In this document: positions 51,720-60,467 of the stretch, one piece after another
Layout: each line of letters starts with the position of its first letter
Position numbering within the stretch: the stretch's first letter is position 1
Source: an uncultured Collinsella sp.
Lineage (GTDB): Bacteria > Actinomycetota > Coriobacteriia > Coriobacteriales > Coriobacteriaceae
Direction: 5' to 3'
DNA length: 64,000 nt
Assembly: GCA_934655755.1 (NCBI GenBank)
Contig: CAKUHA010000001.1
Span: 62,001 to 126,000 of the forward strand
Program-made: the position numbers and the translations under genes
Notes under the pieces: generated by a model
The model's database searches: none
Seen by the model: the letters and a program-made list of their open reading frames with translations, nothing else
What the model was told of the DNA's origin: nothing

Positions 51720-53195
51720 ATGGGCAAGTATGCGGACGACGCGACCAAGCTGCTCGAGCTGGTGGGAGGCAAGGACAATATTGCCGCTGTGAGCCACTGT
51801 ATGACGCGCATGAGGTTCGTGCTCAACGATGAATCGAAGGCCGACGTGCCGAGTATCGAGGCGCTTCCATATACCAAGGGCAGCTTTACGCAGGCTGGGC
51901 AGTTCCAGGTCATCATCGGTAACGACGTCAAAGCCTACTATTCGGAGTTTACTGAGATTGCCGGAATCGAGGGCGTGAGCAAGGACGCAGCCAAGGCTGC
52001 CGCCGTCCAAAACCAGAATCCCATTCAGCGCGCCATGACGGTTATCGCCGAGGTATTTGCACCTATTATTCCCGCTGTTATCGTCGGCGGCCTCATTCTC
52101 GGTTTCCGCAATTGCATTGATTCGTTGTATGTGTTTGGCGACGGTACGCAGACGCTCGTGCAGCTGAGTCAATTTTGGGCTGGCGTCGACAGCTTTTTAT
52201 GGTTGATCGGCGAGGCAGTCTTCCATACTGGCATTCCAGTAGGCATCTGTTGGTCGGTCACCAAAAAGATGGGTGGCACGCCTATGCTCGGTATCGTTTT
52301 GGGCCTGACGCTCATCTCCGGGCAACTTCTTAACGCCTATGCCGTTGCCGGCACGCCGGCTGATCAGATTCCGCATTGGGACTTTGGCTTTGCCCAGGTC
52401 AATATGATCGGCTATCAGGCGCAGGTCATCCCCGCGATTCTCGCCGCAGTTACACTTGGCTTCTTGGAGCGTTTCTTCCGCAAGATCACGCCCGAGGTCG
52501 TCTCGATGATCGTCGTTCCGTTCTGCAGCCTGCTGCTTGCCGTCATGGCCGCCCACTTTGTCCTTGGACCCATTGGCTGGTGGCTCGGTAGCGGTATCTC
52601 CGCCATCATTTACGCCGGCATCACCGGCCCGTTCCGTGCCCTGTTCGGCGCTCTCTTTGGTGCGTTTTATGCGCCGCTGGTTATTACCGGCCTGCACCAC
52701 ATGTCTAACGCCATCGACCTGCAGCTGATTGCCGATTTTGGTGGCACTATGCTTTGGCCCATGATCGCGCTTTCCAATATCGCGCAAGGCTCGGCTGTAT
52801 TGGGCATGGCGTACCTGCAGCGTTCCAACGATCGTGACCAGCAGGTAAATATCCCCGCCATCATCTCTTGCTACCTGGGTGTTACCGAGCCTGCCATGTT
52901 CGGCGTCAACCTAAAGTACATGTTCCCGTTTGTGTGTGCCATGATTGGCTCCTCCCTTGCTGGTCTTTTGAGCGTGGTGACAAACTGCACCGCAAACGCC
53001 GTTGGCGTCGGTGGCCTGCCGGGAATCCTTTCGATGCAGCCTGACAGCTGGGCGATGTTTGCGGTTTGTATGCTCATCGTGCTGGTCGTTCCTTTTGTTC
53101 TGACGGTTATCGTGGGCTCCAAGAAGGGCATTCGCGAGGAGGCCGAGGCCAGTGCCGCCGAGATTCGCGCGGAGTTGGCCGCTCAGGATAAGTAA
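51720..53195 (+). CDS. treP: PTS trehalose-type EIIBC component
   Basis: 491 residues, AAAGGAGG before the ATG. EIIB domain (1-90) with the phosphocysteine in AAVSHCMTRMRFVL (Cys27). EIIC domain (about 105-475) with about ten membrane helices, the GLHHMSNAIDLQ region, and GVTEPAMFGVNLKY, the glucosyl-sugar EIIC signature. No EIIA is fused, so a Crr-type EIIA elsewhere must serve it. It imports trehalose as trehalose-6-phosphate for TreC. Followed by treC after 89 bases. Confidence 0.9.
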   Translation: MGKYADDATKLLELVGGKDNIAAVSHCMTRMRFVLNDESKADVPSIEALPYTKGSFTQAGQFQVIIGNDVKAYYSEFTEIAGIEGVSKDAAKAAAVQNQNPIQRAMTVIAEVFAPIIPAVIVGGLILGFRNCIDSLYVFGDGTQTLVQLSQFWAGVDSFLWLIGEAVFHTGIPVGICWSVTKKMGGTPMLGIVLGLTLISGQLLNAYAVAGTPADQIPHWDFGFAQVNMIGYQAQVIPAILAAVTLGFLERFFRKITPEVVSMIVVPFCSLLLAVMAAHFVLGPIGWWLGSGISAIIYAGITGPFRALFGALFGAFYAPLVITGLHHMSNAIDLQLIADFGGTMLWPMIALSNIAQGSAVLGMAYLQRSNDRDQQVNIPAIISCYLGVTEPAMFGVNLKYMFPFVCAMIGSSLAGLLSVVTNCTANAVGVGGLPGILSMQPDSWAMFAVCMLIVLVVPFVLTVIVGSKKGIREEAEASAAEIRAELAAQDK

Positions 53196-53284
53196 CCCTA
53201 CGTGCCCTATGAGCGCCGCGGTGGCTTTGCCCATCAGCGGCGCTCTTGTATTTCATATTCCCTGGTGATGAGCGAGGACGAGCA

Positions 53285-55003
53285 ATGCTCGATATCAGTA
53301 ATAAGGTCGTGTACCAAATCTATCCCAAGAGCTTTAACGATTCTAATGGCGACGGCTGGGGCGATCTGCCCGGCATCACGCAAAAGCTCGACTACCTCAA
53401 GCAGCTTGGTATCGATTACCTCTGGATAACCCCATTTTTTGTCTCGCCGCAAAAGGACAACGGCTACGACGTGGCCGATTACCGAAGCATCGATCCACGA
53501 TTTGGAACCATGGAGGAGTTCGAAGAGCTTTCGCGCGAGGCGCATGCGCGCGGCATCGGCCTTATGCTCGACATGGTATTTAACCATGTTTCGAGCGAGC
53601 ATGAGTGGTTTCAGCGCGCCATCGCGGGCGACAAGCGCTACCAGGACTACTTTATTTTTGAAGAGGGGACACCGTGTGAGCTTCCCTGCAACTGGGATTC
53701 GAAGTTTGGCGGTCCCGCCTGGACCTGGGAACCTCATGTTGGCAAATGGTACCTGCACCTATTTGACCCGGGCCAACCCGACCTCAACTGGAAAAATCCT
53801 GAAGTGAGGCACGAGGTTGCCGATGTCTTGCGTTTTTGGCGCGAGAAGGGCGTCGACGGCTTTCGCTTCGACGTAATCAATCTCATTGATAAGCCAGATT
53901 CATGGGAAGACGACTACAAGGGCGATGGTCGCCGCTTTTACACGGACGGTGCGCGTGTGGACAGCTACATCCAGGAGCTGGTGCGTGAGGGCGGCATCGA
54001 GGGCATGATGACGGTCGGAGAGATGAATTCGACGGGCCTTGAGGCCTGCATTCGATATACGCAGCCTCAAAACCACGAGCTCGCTATGACCTTCAACTTC
54101 CATCATCTTAAGGTCGATTTTGAGAACGGGAGGAAGTGGGTAAACAAGGTTCCTGACTTCGCGCTGTTGCAAAAGACTCTTGCCGCCTGGCAGGAGGGTA
54201 TGCAGGCGGGCGGTGGTTGGAATGCCGTGTTCTGGGACAATCACGACCAGCCACGCGCCCTCTCGCGTTTTGGGACCGACGGTTCCCTGCGCATTCCCGC
54301 GGCAAAGATGCTCGCGCTCTTTATGGACCTGTTGCGCGGCACGCCCTATATCTATCAAGGCGACGAGCTGGGCTCGACCAACGCACACTTTACGAGCATC
54401 GAAGAGTTCAACGATGTCGAGAGCCGCAACTATTACCGCATCTTGCTCGAGCAGGGAAAGGCACCCGAAGAGGCGCTCGCGATCATTAACATGCATTCGC
54501 GCGATAACGGCCGCCTGCCTATGCAGTGGAATGGCGAGGTGCACCATGGTTTTTCGATCGCTGAGCCTTGGGTTCCGATGGCTCGCGATGCGAAGGATTG
54601 TAGCCAAGATGAGATAACGGCGGAGCTCGAAGTGGGCGTTTCGAATTCAATTTTTGAGTTCTATCGTCAGGTGAATGAGCTGCGGCACGAGTTGCCTGTG
54701 GTGGCGACGGGCAAGGTCCGTTTTGTTGACGCGGACAGTGCGCCCGTGCTCGCGTATGGGCGATTTGGCAATCTTCCTGTCGGAGAGCCCTATGATGCGT
54801 CGGTGGCGACGATCGAAGACATGTCCGCGCCTGGATCGATGCTTGTGGTTGCCAATTTCTCCGATGATATGAGCGAGGTGGGCCCGGAAGTCCGGGAACT
54901 GCTGGCTCAAGGGGAGTGGGACGTGCTGTTGCGCTCTTATGGGGATGTTGAGGACCTGCAGGAACTTCGACCCTTTGAGGGATATGCGCTCATTCGTAAA
55001 TAG
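53285..55003 (+). CDS. treC: Trehalose-6-phosphate hydrolase
   Basis: 572 residues; ATG 53285 with GCGAGGACGAGCA upstream. GH13 family: VVYQIYPKSFNDSNGDGWGDL, LDMVFNHVSSEHEWF, nucleophile Asp in DGFRFDVIN, acid Glu in MTVGEMNST and FWDNHDQPRALSRFG. The YDVADYRSIDPRFG and TPYIYQGDELGSTN blocks match TreC/oligo-1,6-glucosidase; the adjacent trehalose PTS and TreR decide in favour of TreC. It yields glucose plus glucose-6-phosphate in the cytoplasm. Confidence 0.9.
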   Translation: MLDISNKVVYQIYPKSFNDSNGDGWGDLPGITQKLDYLKQLGIDYLWITPFFVSPQKDNGYDVADYRSIDPRFGTMEEFEELSREAHARGIGLMLDMVFNHVSSEHEWFQRAIAGDKRYQDYFIFEEGTPCELPCNWDSKFGGPAWTWEPHVGKWYLHLFDPGQPDLNWKNPEVRHEVADVLRFWREKGVDGFRFDVINLIDKPDSWEDDYKGDGRRFYTDGARVDSYIQELVREGGIEGMMTVGEMNSTGLEACIRYTQPQNHELAMTFNFHHLKVDFENGRKWVNKVPDFALLQKTLAAWQEGMQAGGGWNAVFWDNHDQPRALSRFGTDGSLRIPAAKMLALFMDLLRGTPYIYQGDELGSTNAHFTSIEEFNDVESRNYYRILLEQGKAPEEALAIINMHSRDNGRLPMQWNGEVHHGFSIAEPWVPMARDAKDCSQDEITAELEVGVSNSIFEFYRQVNELRHELPVVATGKVRFVDADSAPVLAYGRFGNLPVGEPYDASVATIEDMSAPGSMLVVANFSDDMSEVGPEVRELLAQGEWDVLLRSYGDVEDLQELRPFEGYALIRK

Positions 55004-55058
55004 GCGCATGGGCATTGTGTCCATTTGCAGCTGAGCGCGGCCTGATTGGCACAATAAA

Positions 55059-55092
55059 AACGGCTCAAATCCGGGTTTGGATTTGAGCCGTT
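55059..55092. terminator. Terminator after treC (copy 2 of the duplicated hairpin)
   Basis: AACGGCTCAAATCC (55059-55072), GGGTTT, GGATTTGAGCCGTT (55079-55092): identical to the ettA terminator, in the same orientation. It also serves the convergent gene ending at 55098. Confidence 0.85.
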
Positions 55093-55097
55093 TGTCG

Positions 55098-56405
55098 TTA
55101 CTGCTCGGATTCTTCGACTTTGTCGATGGTCCAGGCGGCGCCGAGGCCGCCGGTGGTGTTGCGGCGGATGCGCACGGTGACTTCGCGGCGTTCGCCGGCC
55201 TGCGTGTAGCACAGCGGGAAGCTCGCGCGGTTGCGTGCGGCGTCGATGGTGCCGCGCTCGCGGGCGATCCAGTAGTACTCGCCGACGATGCCGAGTGTGT
55301 CGGCGCCGTAGGGGAGATAGGTCGACAGCTGGTGCAACAGCGGGCTGGGGCAGAAGACTTCGGTTGCGAAATCGACAGGGAAGCCCTCGGGAATGGCCGG
55401 TGGCGCGGGCGCAGGGATTGGTGCCGCAGCGGGGACCGAAGCAGGTGCAGGCGCGGGGGCCTGGTCGCAAGTGGGTACGGGCACGGGTTCGGTGGCGGGT
55501 GCGGACTCCATTGTCGCCTCCGGTTCAGCCATGGAATCTGCCGGTTTCACCGTATCGGGCACGTCTGCAGTTGCGGTTTCAACTTTAACCTGCGCCGCAT
55601 TCTCGTTCTCGACACTCGGCTTTGCCTCGACGGGCGTGGATGCCATGGTGGTGATGCCGGCGTTGGCGTTCTCGGGGTCGTAGACCACCGTGAGCGAAAT
55701 GGCGGGTTGGGGCGCTTCGAGCTCCGGCTTTGCTGCGGGGGCGCCCTGTTCAACGGCCTCGTCGGGCTGACCATCCTCGGCATCGTCGCCAAAGACATCG
55801 CTGTTTTGGAACGCAGGTGTCTCGGGCTGGCCGGCGGGCTCTTCGGTCGCCGAATCGGGGGCCTCGTCGGCTTCCACGATGGCCTCCTGCTCGGGCGTGG
55901 CTTCGGAATTAGCCGTGGCGGCAATCTCGGTTTCGATTTCTACCGTTGCCTCAATAACGACTTCAGCCTCCGCCTCAGGTTCCACTGCTGCCTCGACCTC
56001 AACGGTGGGCTCGGGTTCGGGGCGTTTGACGTGCTTGGGGCGCACGGCCTTCAGATCTTTCTCGCCGCGCTTTTTCTTTTTGTAGGACTGTTTGACGCCC
56101 TTGGCAGCCTTGGGCTTGTCCTCGCCCTTGGCAAGGGCGGCGTCCCAGGCCTCGTTGGCGATGACGGTAGCATACAGTCGCCCGCCCTTAAAGACGGTCA
56201 GCTTAATGCAGTCGTCGAGTTCCTCGAGCAGTTCGCGCGTGGACTCAAAGCCCAGGTCGTAGGCGGCCATATCGCCGGCGGCGAGCGCCTCTTCGACCTG
56301 CGTCATAAACGTTTGCTTGCCGCATCCAATTGCATCGCGCAGCAGGCGATACAGATAGATATGGTTGCCCAGTGAAAGCGCGGGCTTAACTATTGTCTTG
56401 CTCAT
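55098..56405 (-). CDS. Unknown protein: LOTUS-like N-domain, long acidic/Pro-rich linker, conserved C-domain
   Basis: 435 residues; ATG 56405 follows AGAGGAGATTTGCC. Residues 1-85 look like a winged-helix OST-HTH/LOTUS-type domain (HIYLYRLLRDAIGCGKQ, YDLGFESTRELLEELDDC, KLTVFKGGRLYATVI); this is a weak, by-eye match. A Lys-rich patch (KQSYKKKKRGEK) follows, then about 200 residues of Glu/Ala/Pro/Val low complexity. The C-terminal 100 residues are folded (VDFATEVFCPSPLLHQLSTY, VGEYYWIARERGTIDAARNR, REVTVRIRRNTTGG). No signal peptide. Possibly nucleic-acid associated; function unknown. Confidence 0.65.
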   Translation of the reverse strand: MSKTIVKPALSLGNHIYLYRLLRDAIGCGKQTFMTQVEEALAAGDMAAYDLGFESTRELLEELDDCIKLTVFKGGRLYATVIANEAWDAALAKGEDKPKAAKGVKQSYKKKKRGEKDLKAVRPKHVKRPEPEPTVEVEAAVEPEAEAEVVIEATVEIETEIAATANSEATPEQEAIVEADEAPDSATEEPAGQPETPAFQNSDVFGDDAEDGQPDEAVEQGAPAAKPELEAPQPAISLTVVYDPENANAGITTMASTPVEAKPSVENENAAQVKVETATADVPDTVKPADSMAEPEATMESAPATEPVPVPTCDQAPAPAPASVPAAAPIPAPAPPAIPEGFPVDFATEVFCPSPLLHQLSTYLPYGADTLGIVGEYYWIARERGTIDAARNRASFPLCYTQAGERREVTVRIRRNTTGGLGAAWTIDKVEESEQ

Positions 56406-56477
56406 GGCAAATCTCCTCTTTACACACGTAGAGCATCTTACCATCGCCCGGGGTCAGCCACGGCGGCGCCTAAGGCA

Positions 56478-56511
56478 AACGGGCGCGAACCGTTGTTGAT
56501 TCGCGCCCGTT
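56478..56511 (-). terminator. Hairpin after the membrane Ser/Thr-rich protein gene
   Basis: AACGGGCGCGAA (56478-56489) pairs perfectly with TTCGCGCCCGTT (56500-56511), 12 bp. On the minus strand TTTGCC follows. Confidence 0.7.
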
Positions 56512-56542
56512 AAACAGGTCGTCTATCTGTGGGATGGAGCGC

Positions 56543-57496
56543 CTAGTTGCCCGATGCCGCGCCCTGGCTTGCGCTGTCAGACGTTGTGCCAGATGCGGTA
56601 CCGTTTGAGCTGCTGCTGTTGTTGCTGTCGGCTGTGCCCGTCCCCGATGTGTTGCCGCTCGTCTGGTCGCCCGTGCTCGGCTGTGAGCCGTCGGTCGTCT
56701 GACTTGAGTCAGTTGTGCCGGACTGAGTGCCGTTGTTGGTCGTAGAGGAATCGGTGCCCTGCGACTGGTTTTGGGTGTTCGAAGACGAATCGGCGGAGGT
56801 GGAGCTGTCCTGCGTTTCGCCCGACTGTGCCTGCTGGTCCTGCGATTGATCGTTGCCGTTTGCATCGCTCTCGGTCGTGCGCGACGAAAGGATTGGCTCG
56901 GGACGCTCACCCAAACCCTCGCCGGCAGTGGTGATAAGAATGGCGCCGGCGCAGGCGATGACCGCAACGATCGCAATCGCGACGGAGAAGATGATGACCT
57001 TCTTTTGCGTCTGGCTGCGCTCTGCCGCGGCCTTGGCGCGCAAGCTGTTAGGGGCAACGCGGGCCGTGGTCGCGCGTCCCGCAACCTGACGCATCTCCTG
57101 CGTGGTCGCGGCGCCGCCGAGGTGCTCGTTGGCATTGGACTCGACGGGCTCATAGGCGCCGGCGGGGTAGTCGACGGCGGCGTGCGTTCCTTTGATGGCC
57201 TCGGCGCTGGCGGAGATAAAGTGGCGATAGACCTGCGAAGACACGACGGTGATGACCGAGCTCACGGCGGCACCAATCACCGAGCCGGCGATGCCAATCT
57301 TGGAGGCCAGCGCAACGCTTGTGGCCGCAGCTGCGGCACCGGCGATGATCTGGGGAATGGAAATATCATCGAACAGGCCTTTTTTGGGCGCGATGGCCAT
57401 GGTCTGGCCGATGGAATGGTTCTCGTGAACACCGTTGTTCAGAGACGCCGGCGTCATGACGCGCGTGCGCGGCGCATCGGTGTACTTAGTCGTCAT
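56543..57496 (-). CDS. Membrane protein with Ser/Thr/Asn/Gln-rich tail
   Basis: 317 residues; ATG 57496 follows GGGAGGACCCCGT. An N-terminal cytoplasmic part, a hydrophobic Ala/Val/Ile-rich segment at about residues 43-90 (IPQIIAGAAAAATSVALASK, VIGAAVSSVITVVSS), a polar middle, and one strong helix at about 167-190 (VIIFSVAIAIVAVIACAGAILI). The last 110 residues are almost only Ser, Thr, Asn, Gln, Gly and Asp. Such tails are found in extracellular wall-spanning segments. No family recognised; probably an envelope protein. Confidence 0.65.
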   Translation of the reverse strand: MTTKYTDAPRTRVMTPASLNNGVHENHSIGQTMAIAPKKGLFDDISIPQIIAGAAAAATSVALASKIGIAGSVIGAAVSSVITVVSSQVYRHFISASAEAIKGTHAAVDYPAGAYEPVESNANEHLGGAATTQEMRQVAGRATTARVAPNSLRAKAAAERSQTQKKVIIFSVAIAIVAVIACAGAILITTAGEGLGERPEPILSSRTTESDANGNDQSQDQQAQSGETQDSSTSADSSSNTQNQSQGTDSSTTNNGTQSGTTDSSQTTDGSQPSTGDQTSGNTSGTGTADSNNSSSSNGTASGTTSDSASQGAASGN

Positions 57497-57667
57497 ACGG
57501 GGTCCTCCCGGTGTAAATCTGCTTCGTTTCATGCAGCCATCAGGGTACCCATTCAATGTGAAACGCATATGTCGTTTGTCAGATACCATCAAGTTATCAA
57601 GGGCGCTCGCCGTTTTTGGCGTGAGTGCTTGATGCTAAACTGGATAAACGATTGCGAGGTGGTTGCC

Positions 57668-57940
57668 GTGATGTATCCGTATATGACATTCGAAGACGGC
57701 ACTGAGGTCGTCCATTCTGACCTGATTGTCGATGGCGACATCGAAAAGGTTATTGTGCATTTTGAGCGACCGACGGCAGAGGGCTTCGACTCCGCTCGTT
57801 GTGAGCTGCCTTCTTATAATTGGACCATGTGGGAGGGGCGCTTCACCGACGAGGAGAAGCGAGGTTTTGAGACTTTTCTGAGCAATAACGCCCATCTGCT
57901 GTATCGCTATGCCGCAAACGGAGGAGCTAAAGTTGCCTAG
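57668..57940 (+). CDS. Small DUF2442-like partner protein
   Basis: 90 residues from GTG 57668 (or 89 from ATG 57671), with GAGGTGG upstream. YMTFEDGTEVVHSDLIVDG, ELPSYNWTMWEGRFTDEEKRGFETFLSNN. No firm family match. It overlaps the DUF4160 gene by 8 bases; DUF4160 genes usually have a small DUF2442-type partner in toxin-antitoxin-like pairs, so this is the likely counterpart, though its sequence is not a clear DUF2442. Confidence 0.6.
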   Translation: MMYPYMTFEDGTEVVHSDLIVDGDIEKVIVHFERPTAEGFDSARCELPSYNWTMWEGRFTDEEKRGFETFLSNNAHLLYRYAANGGAKVA

Positions 57941-58211
57941 CTTATTTCTCATTGGTGGCTATCGGGTTTTCTTTTGGTCCAACGAAGCGGGCGAGCCAAT
58001 CCATGTCCATGTTTGCAAGGGAGCGCCTTCAGATAATTCGGCCAAAATCTGGCTGACTCGCAGGGGTGGCTGCATTGTCGCCAACAACAAAGCGAAGATT
58101 CCTCGGGGTACTCTTAATGACCTTTGTGAAATTATTGCCGCTCAGCATGAATTGATTTGCTCTAAATGGAAGGCATTTTTCCTCGTGGACGAGATTTCGT
58201 TCTACTGCTGA
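57933..58211 (+). CDS. DUF4160 family protein
   Basis: 92 residues from TTG 57933, chosen because GGAGG lies 8 bases before it and the encoded PSLFLIGGYRVFFWSNEAGE is the family start; an ATG at 57909 has no ribosome site. The GYRVFFWSNEAGEPIHVHVCKG block is the DUF4160 signature. The family is widespread beside DUF2442 genes and is suspected to be part of toxin-antitoxin or regulatory pairs; no activity is established that I can name with confidence. Lower G/C than its neighbours hints at transfer. Confidence 0.78.
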   Translation: MPSLFLIGGYRVFFWSNEAGEPIHVHVCKGAPSDNSAKIWLTRRGGCIVANNKAKIPRGTLNDLCEIIAAQHELICSKWKAFFLVDEISFYC

Positions 58212-58340
58212 AACGCCGCTTCGCTTTTTAGTCTTTAACGTGAGCCCGTCTCCATCTGCGCTGATTGAGCTTGACAGTACAATGGAGGCGGACTATATCG
58301 CCGCTACTCGTCGCGGCTAAACGGATGTGTTGGAGCTCGC

Positions 58341-60329
58341 ATGAACGATTTTCTAAACGGCCAAGTTGAGAACGATGGCTTTTTGCGTGTGGCGGCGGCG
58401 TCGCCGCGGATTCGCGTTGCCGATGTCGAGGGCAATGCCGAGGTGGCACTGACGGCTGTCCGCGAGGCTGCCGAGCGCGGCGTTCGTGCGCTTGTGCTGC
58501 CCGAGCTTAACCTGACCGGCTATACCGCGGCGGACCTGTTCCATAACCGCACGCTGCTGCATGCCTGCGAGGCGGCGCTTGTGCGCATCCTCGATGAGAC
58601 TCGCGAGCTGCCGATCGTCTTTACGGTCGGTCTTCCCGTTGCGGTGGCCGAGAACATCTACAACTGCGCCGCCGTGTGCTGCGCTGGCGAGCTGTTGGGC
58701 CTGACGGCCAAGAAGTATCTGCCCAATTATGGCGAGTTCTACGAGCGCCGCTGGTTTGCTCCGGCACCTGCCGATCCCATGTGGATTGAATTTGCCGGCC
58801 AGGGTCCGGTGCCGCTTGGCTCGGGGCTTATCTACCGTTGCTGTGACGAGGGTGCCGAGGACATGGTGCTTGGCGTTGAGGTTTGCGAGGACCTGTGGGT
58901 GCCAGCGCCGCCTTCGACCGAGATGGCACTTGCCGGCGCAACGGTGATTCTCAATCCTTCTGCTTCCGACGAGATCATCGGCAAGGCGGATTATCGCCGC
59001 AGCCTCATCTCCAACCAGAGCGCGCGCTTGTACTGCGCCTACGCCTACGCGGACGCGAGCGAGGGCGAGTCCACGACCGATATGGTCTTTGCGGGGGAGA
59101 ACCTCGTCTACGAAAACGGCTCCAAGCTCGCCGCGACCAAGCTGCTCACCTGCGACATGGCAGTGGCCGATGTTGATCTTGACCGCTTGGTGGCCGAGCG
59201 TCGCCGCTCGACGACGTGGACGCGCCCGGATGATGCACCGGAGGCCACGACCGTTGAGTTCTCGTTTGAGGACACGCTCGCAGAGGAACCCGCGCTGCGC
59301 GATGCCTGCGACATCGACCGCGTCTTCCCGCGCGCGCCTTTCGTCCCGGCAGACCACGGCGACCTGGCCGAGCGCTGCGAGACCATCCTCGACCTGCAGA
59401 CCGCTGGCCTCAAGACCCGCCTTGCCCACACGGGCACCAAGGCGGCCGTCATCGGCCTTTCGGGCGGCCTCGATTCCACGCTGGCGCTGCTCGTGACCGT
59501 GCGCGCGTTCGATGCCTTGGGCCTGCCGCGTACCGGTATCACGGCCGTCTCCATGCCGGGCTTTGGTACGACGCATCGTACCAAGTCCAATGCCGAGTCA
59601 CTTGCCCGCGACCTGGGCGTGAGCTTCCGCGAAGTCTCGATTCACGCGGCTGTGGAGCAGCACTTTAAGGATATCGAGCACGACCCAGCCGTCCAGGATG
59701 TGACCTACGAGAACAGCCAGGCGCGTGAGCGCACACAGATCCTCATGGACCTTGCCAACCAAGCCGGCGGCTTTGTCATTGGCACGGGTGACCTGTCTGA
59801 GCTGGCACTCGGCTGGGCCACCTACAACGGTGACCATATGAGCATGTACGCCGTCAACGCGAGCGTGCCCAAGACGCTCGTGCGCCATCTGGTTCGCTAT
59901 GCTGCCGATGTCTTTGGCGGTCGCATCGCCACCACACTGCTCGACATTCTCGATACGCCGGTGTCGCCCGAGCTCTTGCCCCCGACAGGCGATGGCGAGA
60001 TCGCTCAGAAAACCGAGGATCTGGTGGGTCCGTACGAGCTGCACGACTATTTCCTCTATTACCTGCTGCGCTTTGGCTTTGAGCCGGGCAAGATCTTCCG
60101 CATGGCGCTCAAGAGCTTTGAGGGTGTCTACGACGAGGCCACCATCCACACGTGGCTGCGAACGTTCTACCGCCGTTTCTTTGCCCAGCAGTTTAAGCGC
60201 AGCTGCCTGCCCGACGGCCCCAAGGTGGGCTCGGTCACGCTCAGCCCGCGCGGCGATTGGCGCATGCCGAGCGACGCCAGCTCGCGTCTGTGGCTCGCAC
60301 AGATTGACGCGCTGCGCCCAGTCGACTAA
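58341..60329 (+). CDS. nadE: Glutamine-dependent NAD+ synthetase
   Basis: 662 residues. N-terminal nitrilase-type glutaminase (about 1-290) with catalytic Glu in LVLPELNLTGY, Lys in KKYLPNYGEFYE and Cys in LGVEVCEDLW. C-terminal synthetase (about 340-655) with the PP-loop GLSGGLDSTLALLV, GTGDLSELALGWATYNGDHMSMY and the LPDGPKVGSVTLSPRGDWRMPSD tail. It makes NAD+ from deamido-NAD+, glutamine and ATP. Length is that of the two-domain bacterial enzyme. Ends 90 bases before a terminator. Confidence 0.95.
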   Translation: MNDFLNGQVENDGFLRVAAASPRIRVADVEGNAEVALTAVREAAERGVRALVLPELNLTGYTAADLFHNRTLLHACEAALVRILDETRELPIVFTVGLPVAVAENIYNCAAVCCAGELLGLTAKKYLPNYGEFYERRWFAPAPADPMWIEFAGQGPVPLGSGLIYRCCDEGAEDMVLGVEVCEDLWVPAPPSTEMALAGATVILNPSASDEIIGKADYRRSLISNQSARLYCAYAYADASEGESTTDMVFAGENLVYENGSKLAATKLLTCDMAVADVDLDRLVAERRRSTTWTRPDDAPEATTVEFSFEDTLAEEPALRDACDIDRVFPRAPFVPADHGDLAERCETILDLQTAGLKTRLAHTGTKAAVIGLSGGLDSTLALLVTVRAFDALGLPRTGITAVSMPGFGTTHRTKSNAESLARDLGVSFREVSIHAAVEQHFKDIEHDPAVQDVTYENSQARERTQILMDLANQAGGFVIGTGDLSELALGWATYNGDHMSMYAVNASVPKTLVRHLVRYAADVFGGRIATTLLDILDTPVSPELLPPTGDGEIAQKTEDLVGPYELHDYFLYYLLRFGFEPGKIFRMALKSFEGVYDEATIHTWLRTFYRRFFAQQFKRSCLPDGPKVGSVTLSPRGDWRMPSDASSRLWLAQIDALRPVD

Positions 60330-60418
60330 CACCGCGCTCCGATTGGCTCAGGTTGGCTAAATTGAACCAAAACAGGGGATGCAAGCGTTACACTTTTGCA
60401 ATCTGATGGCCCGTATCG

Positions 60419-60449
60419 CGCGGCGCTCTTGTCGGAGCGCCGCGTTTTT
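60419..60449 (+). terminator. Terminator of nadE
   Basis: CGCGGCGCTC (60419-60428), loop TTGTCG, GAGCGCCGCG (60435-60444), then TTTTTG. It lies just before the aminotransferase ribosome site, so it could also act as an attenuator of that gene. Confidence 0.85.
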
Positions 60450-60467
60450 GTATCGAAAGGTGGCACC

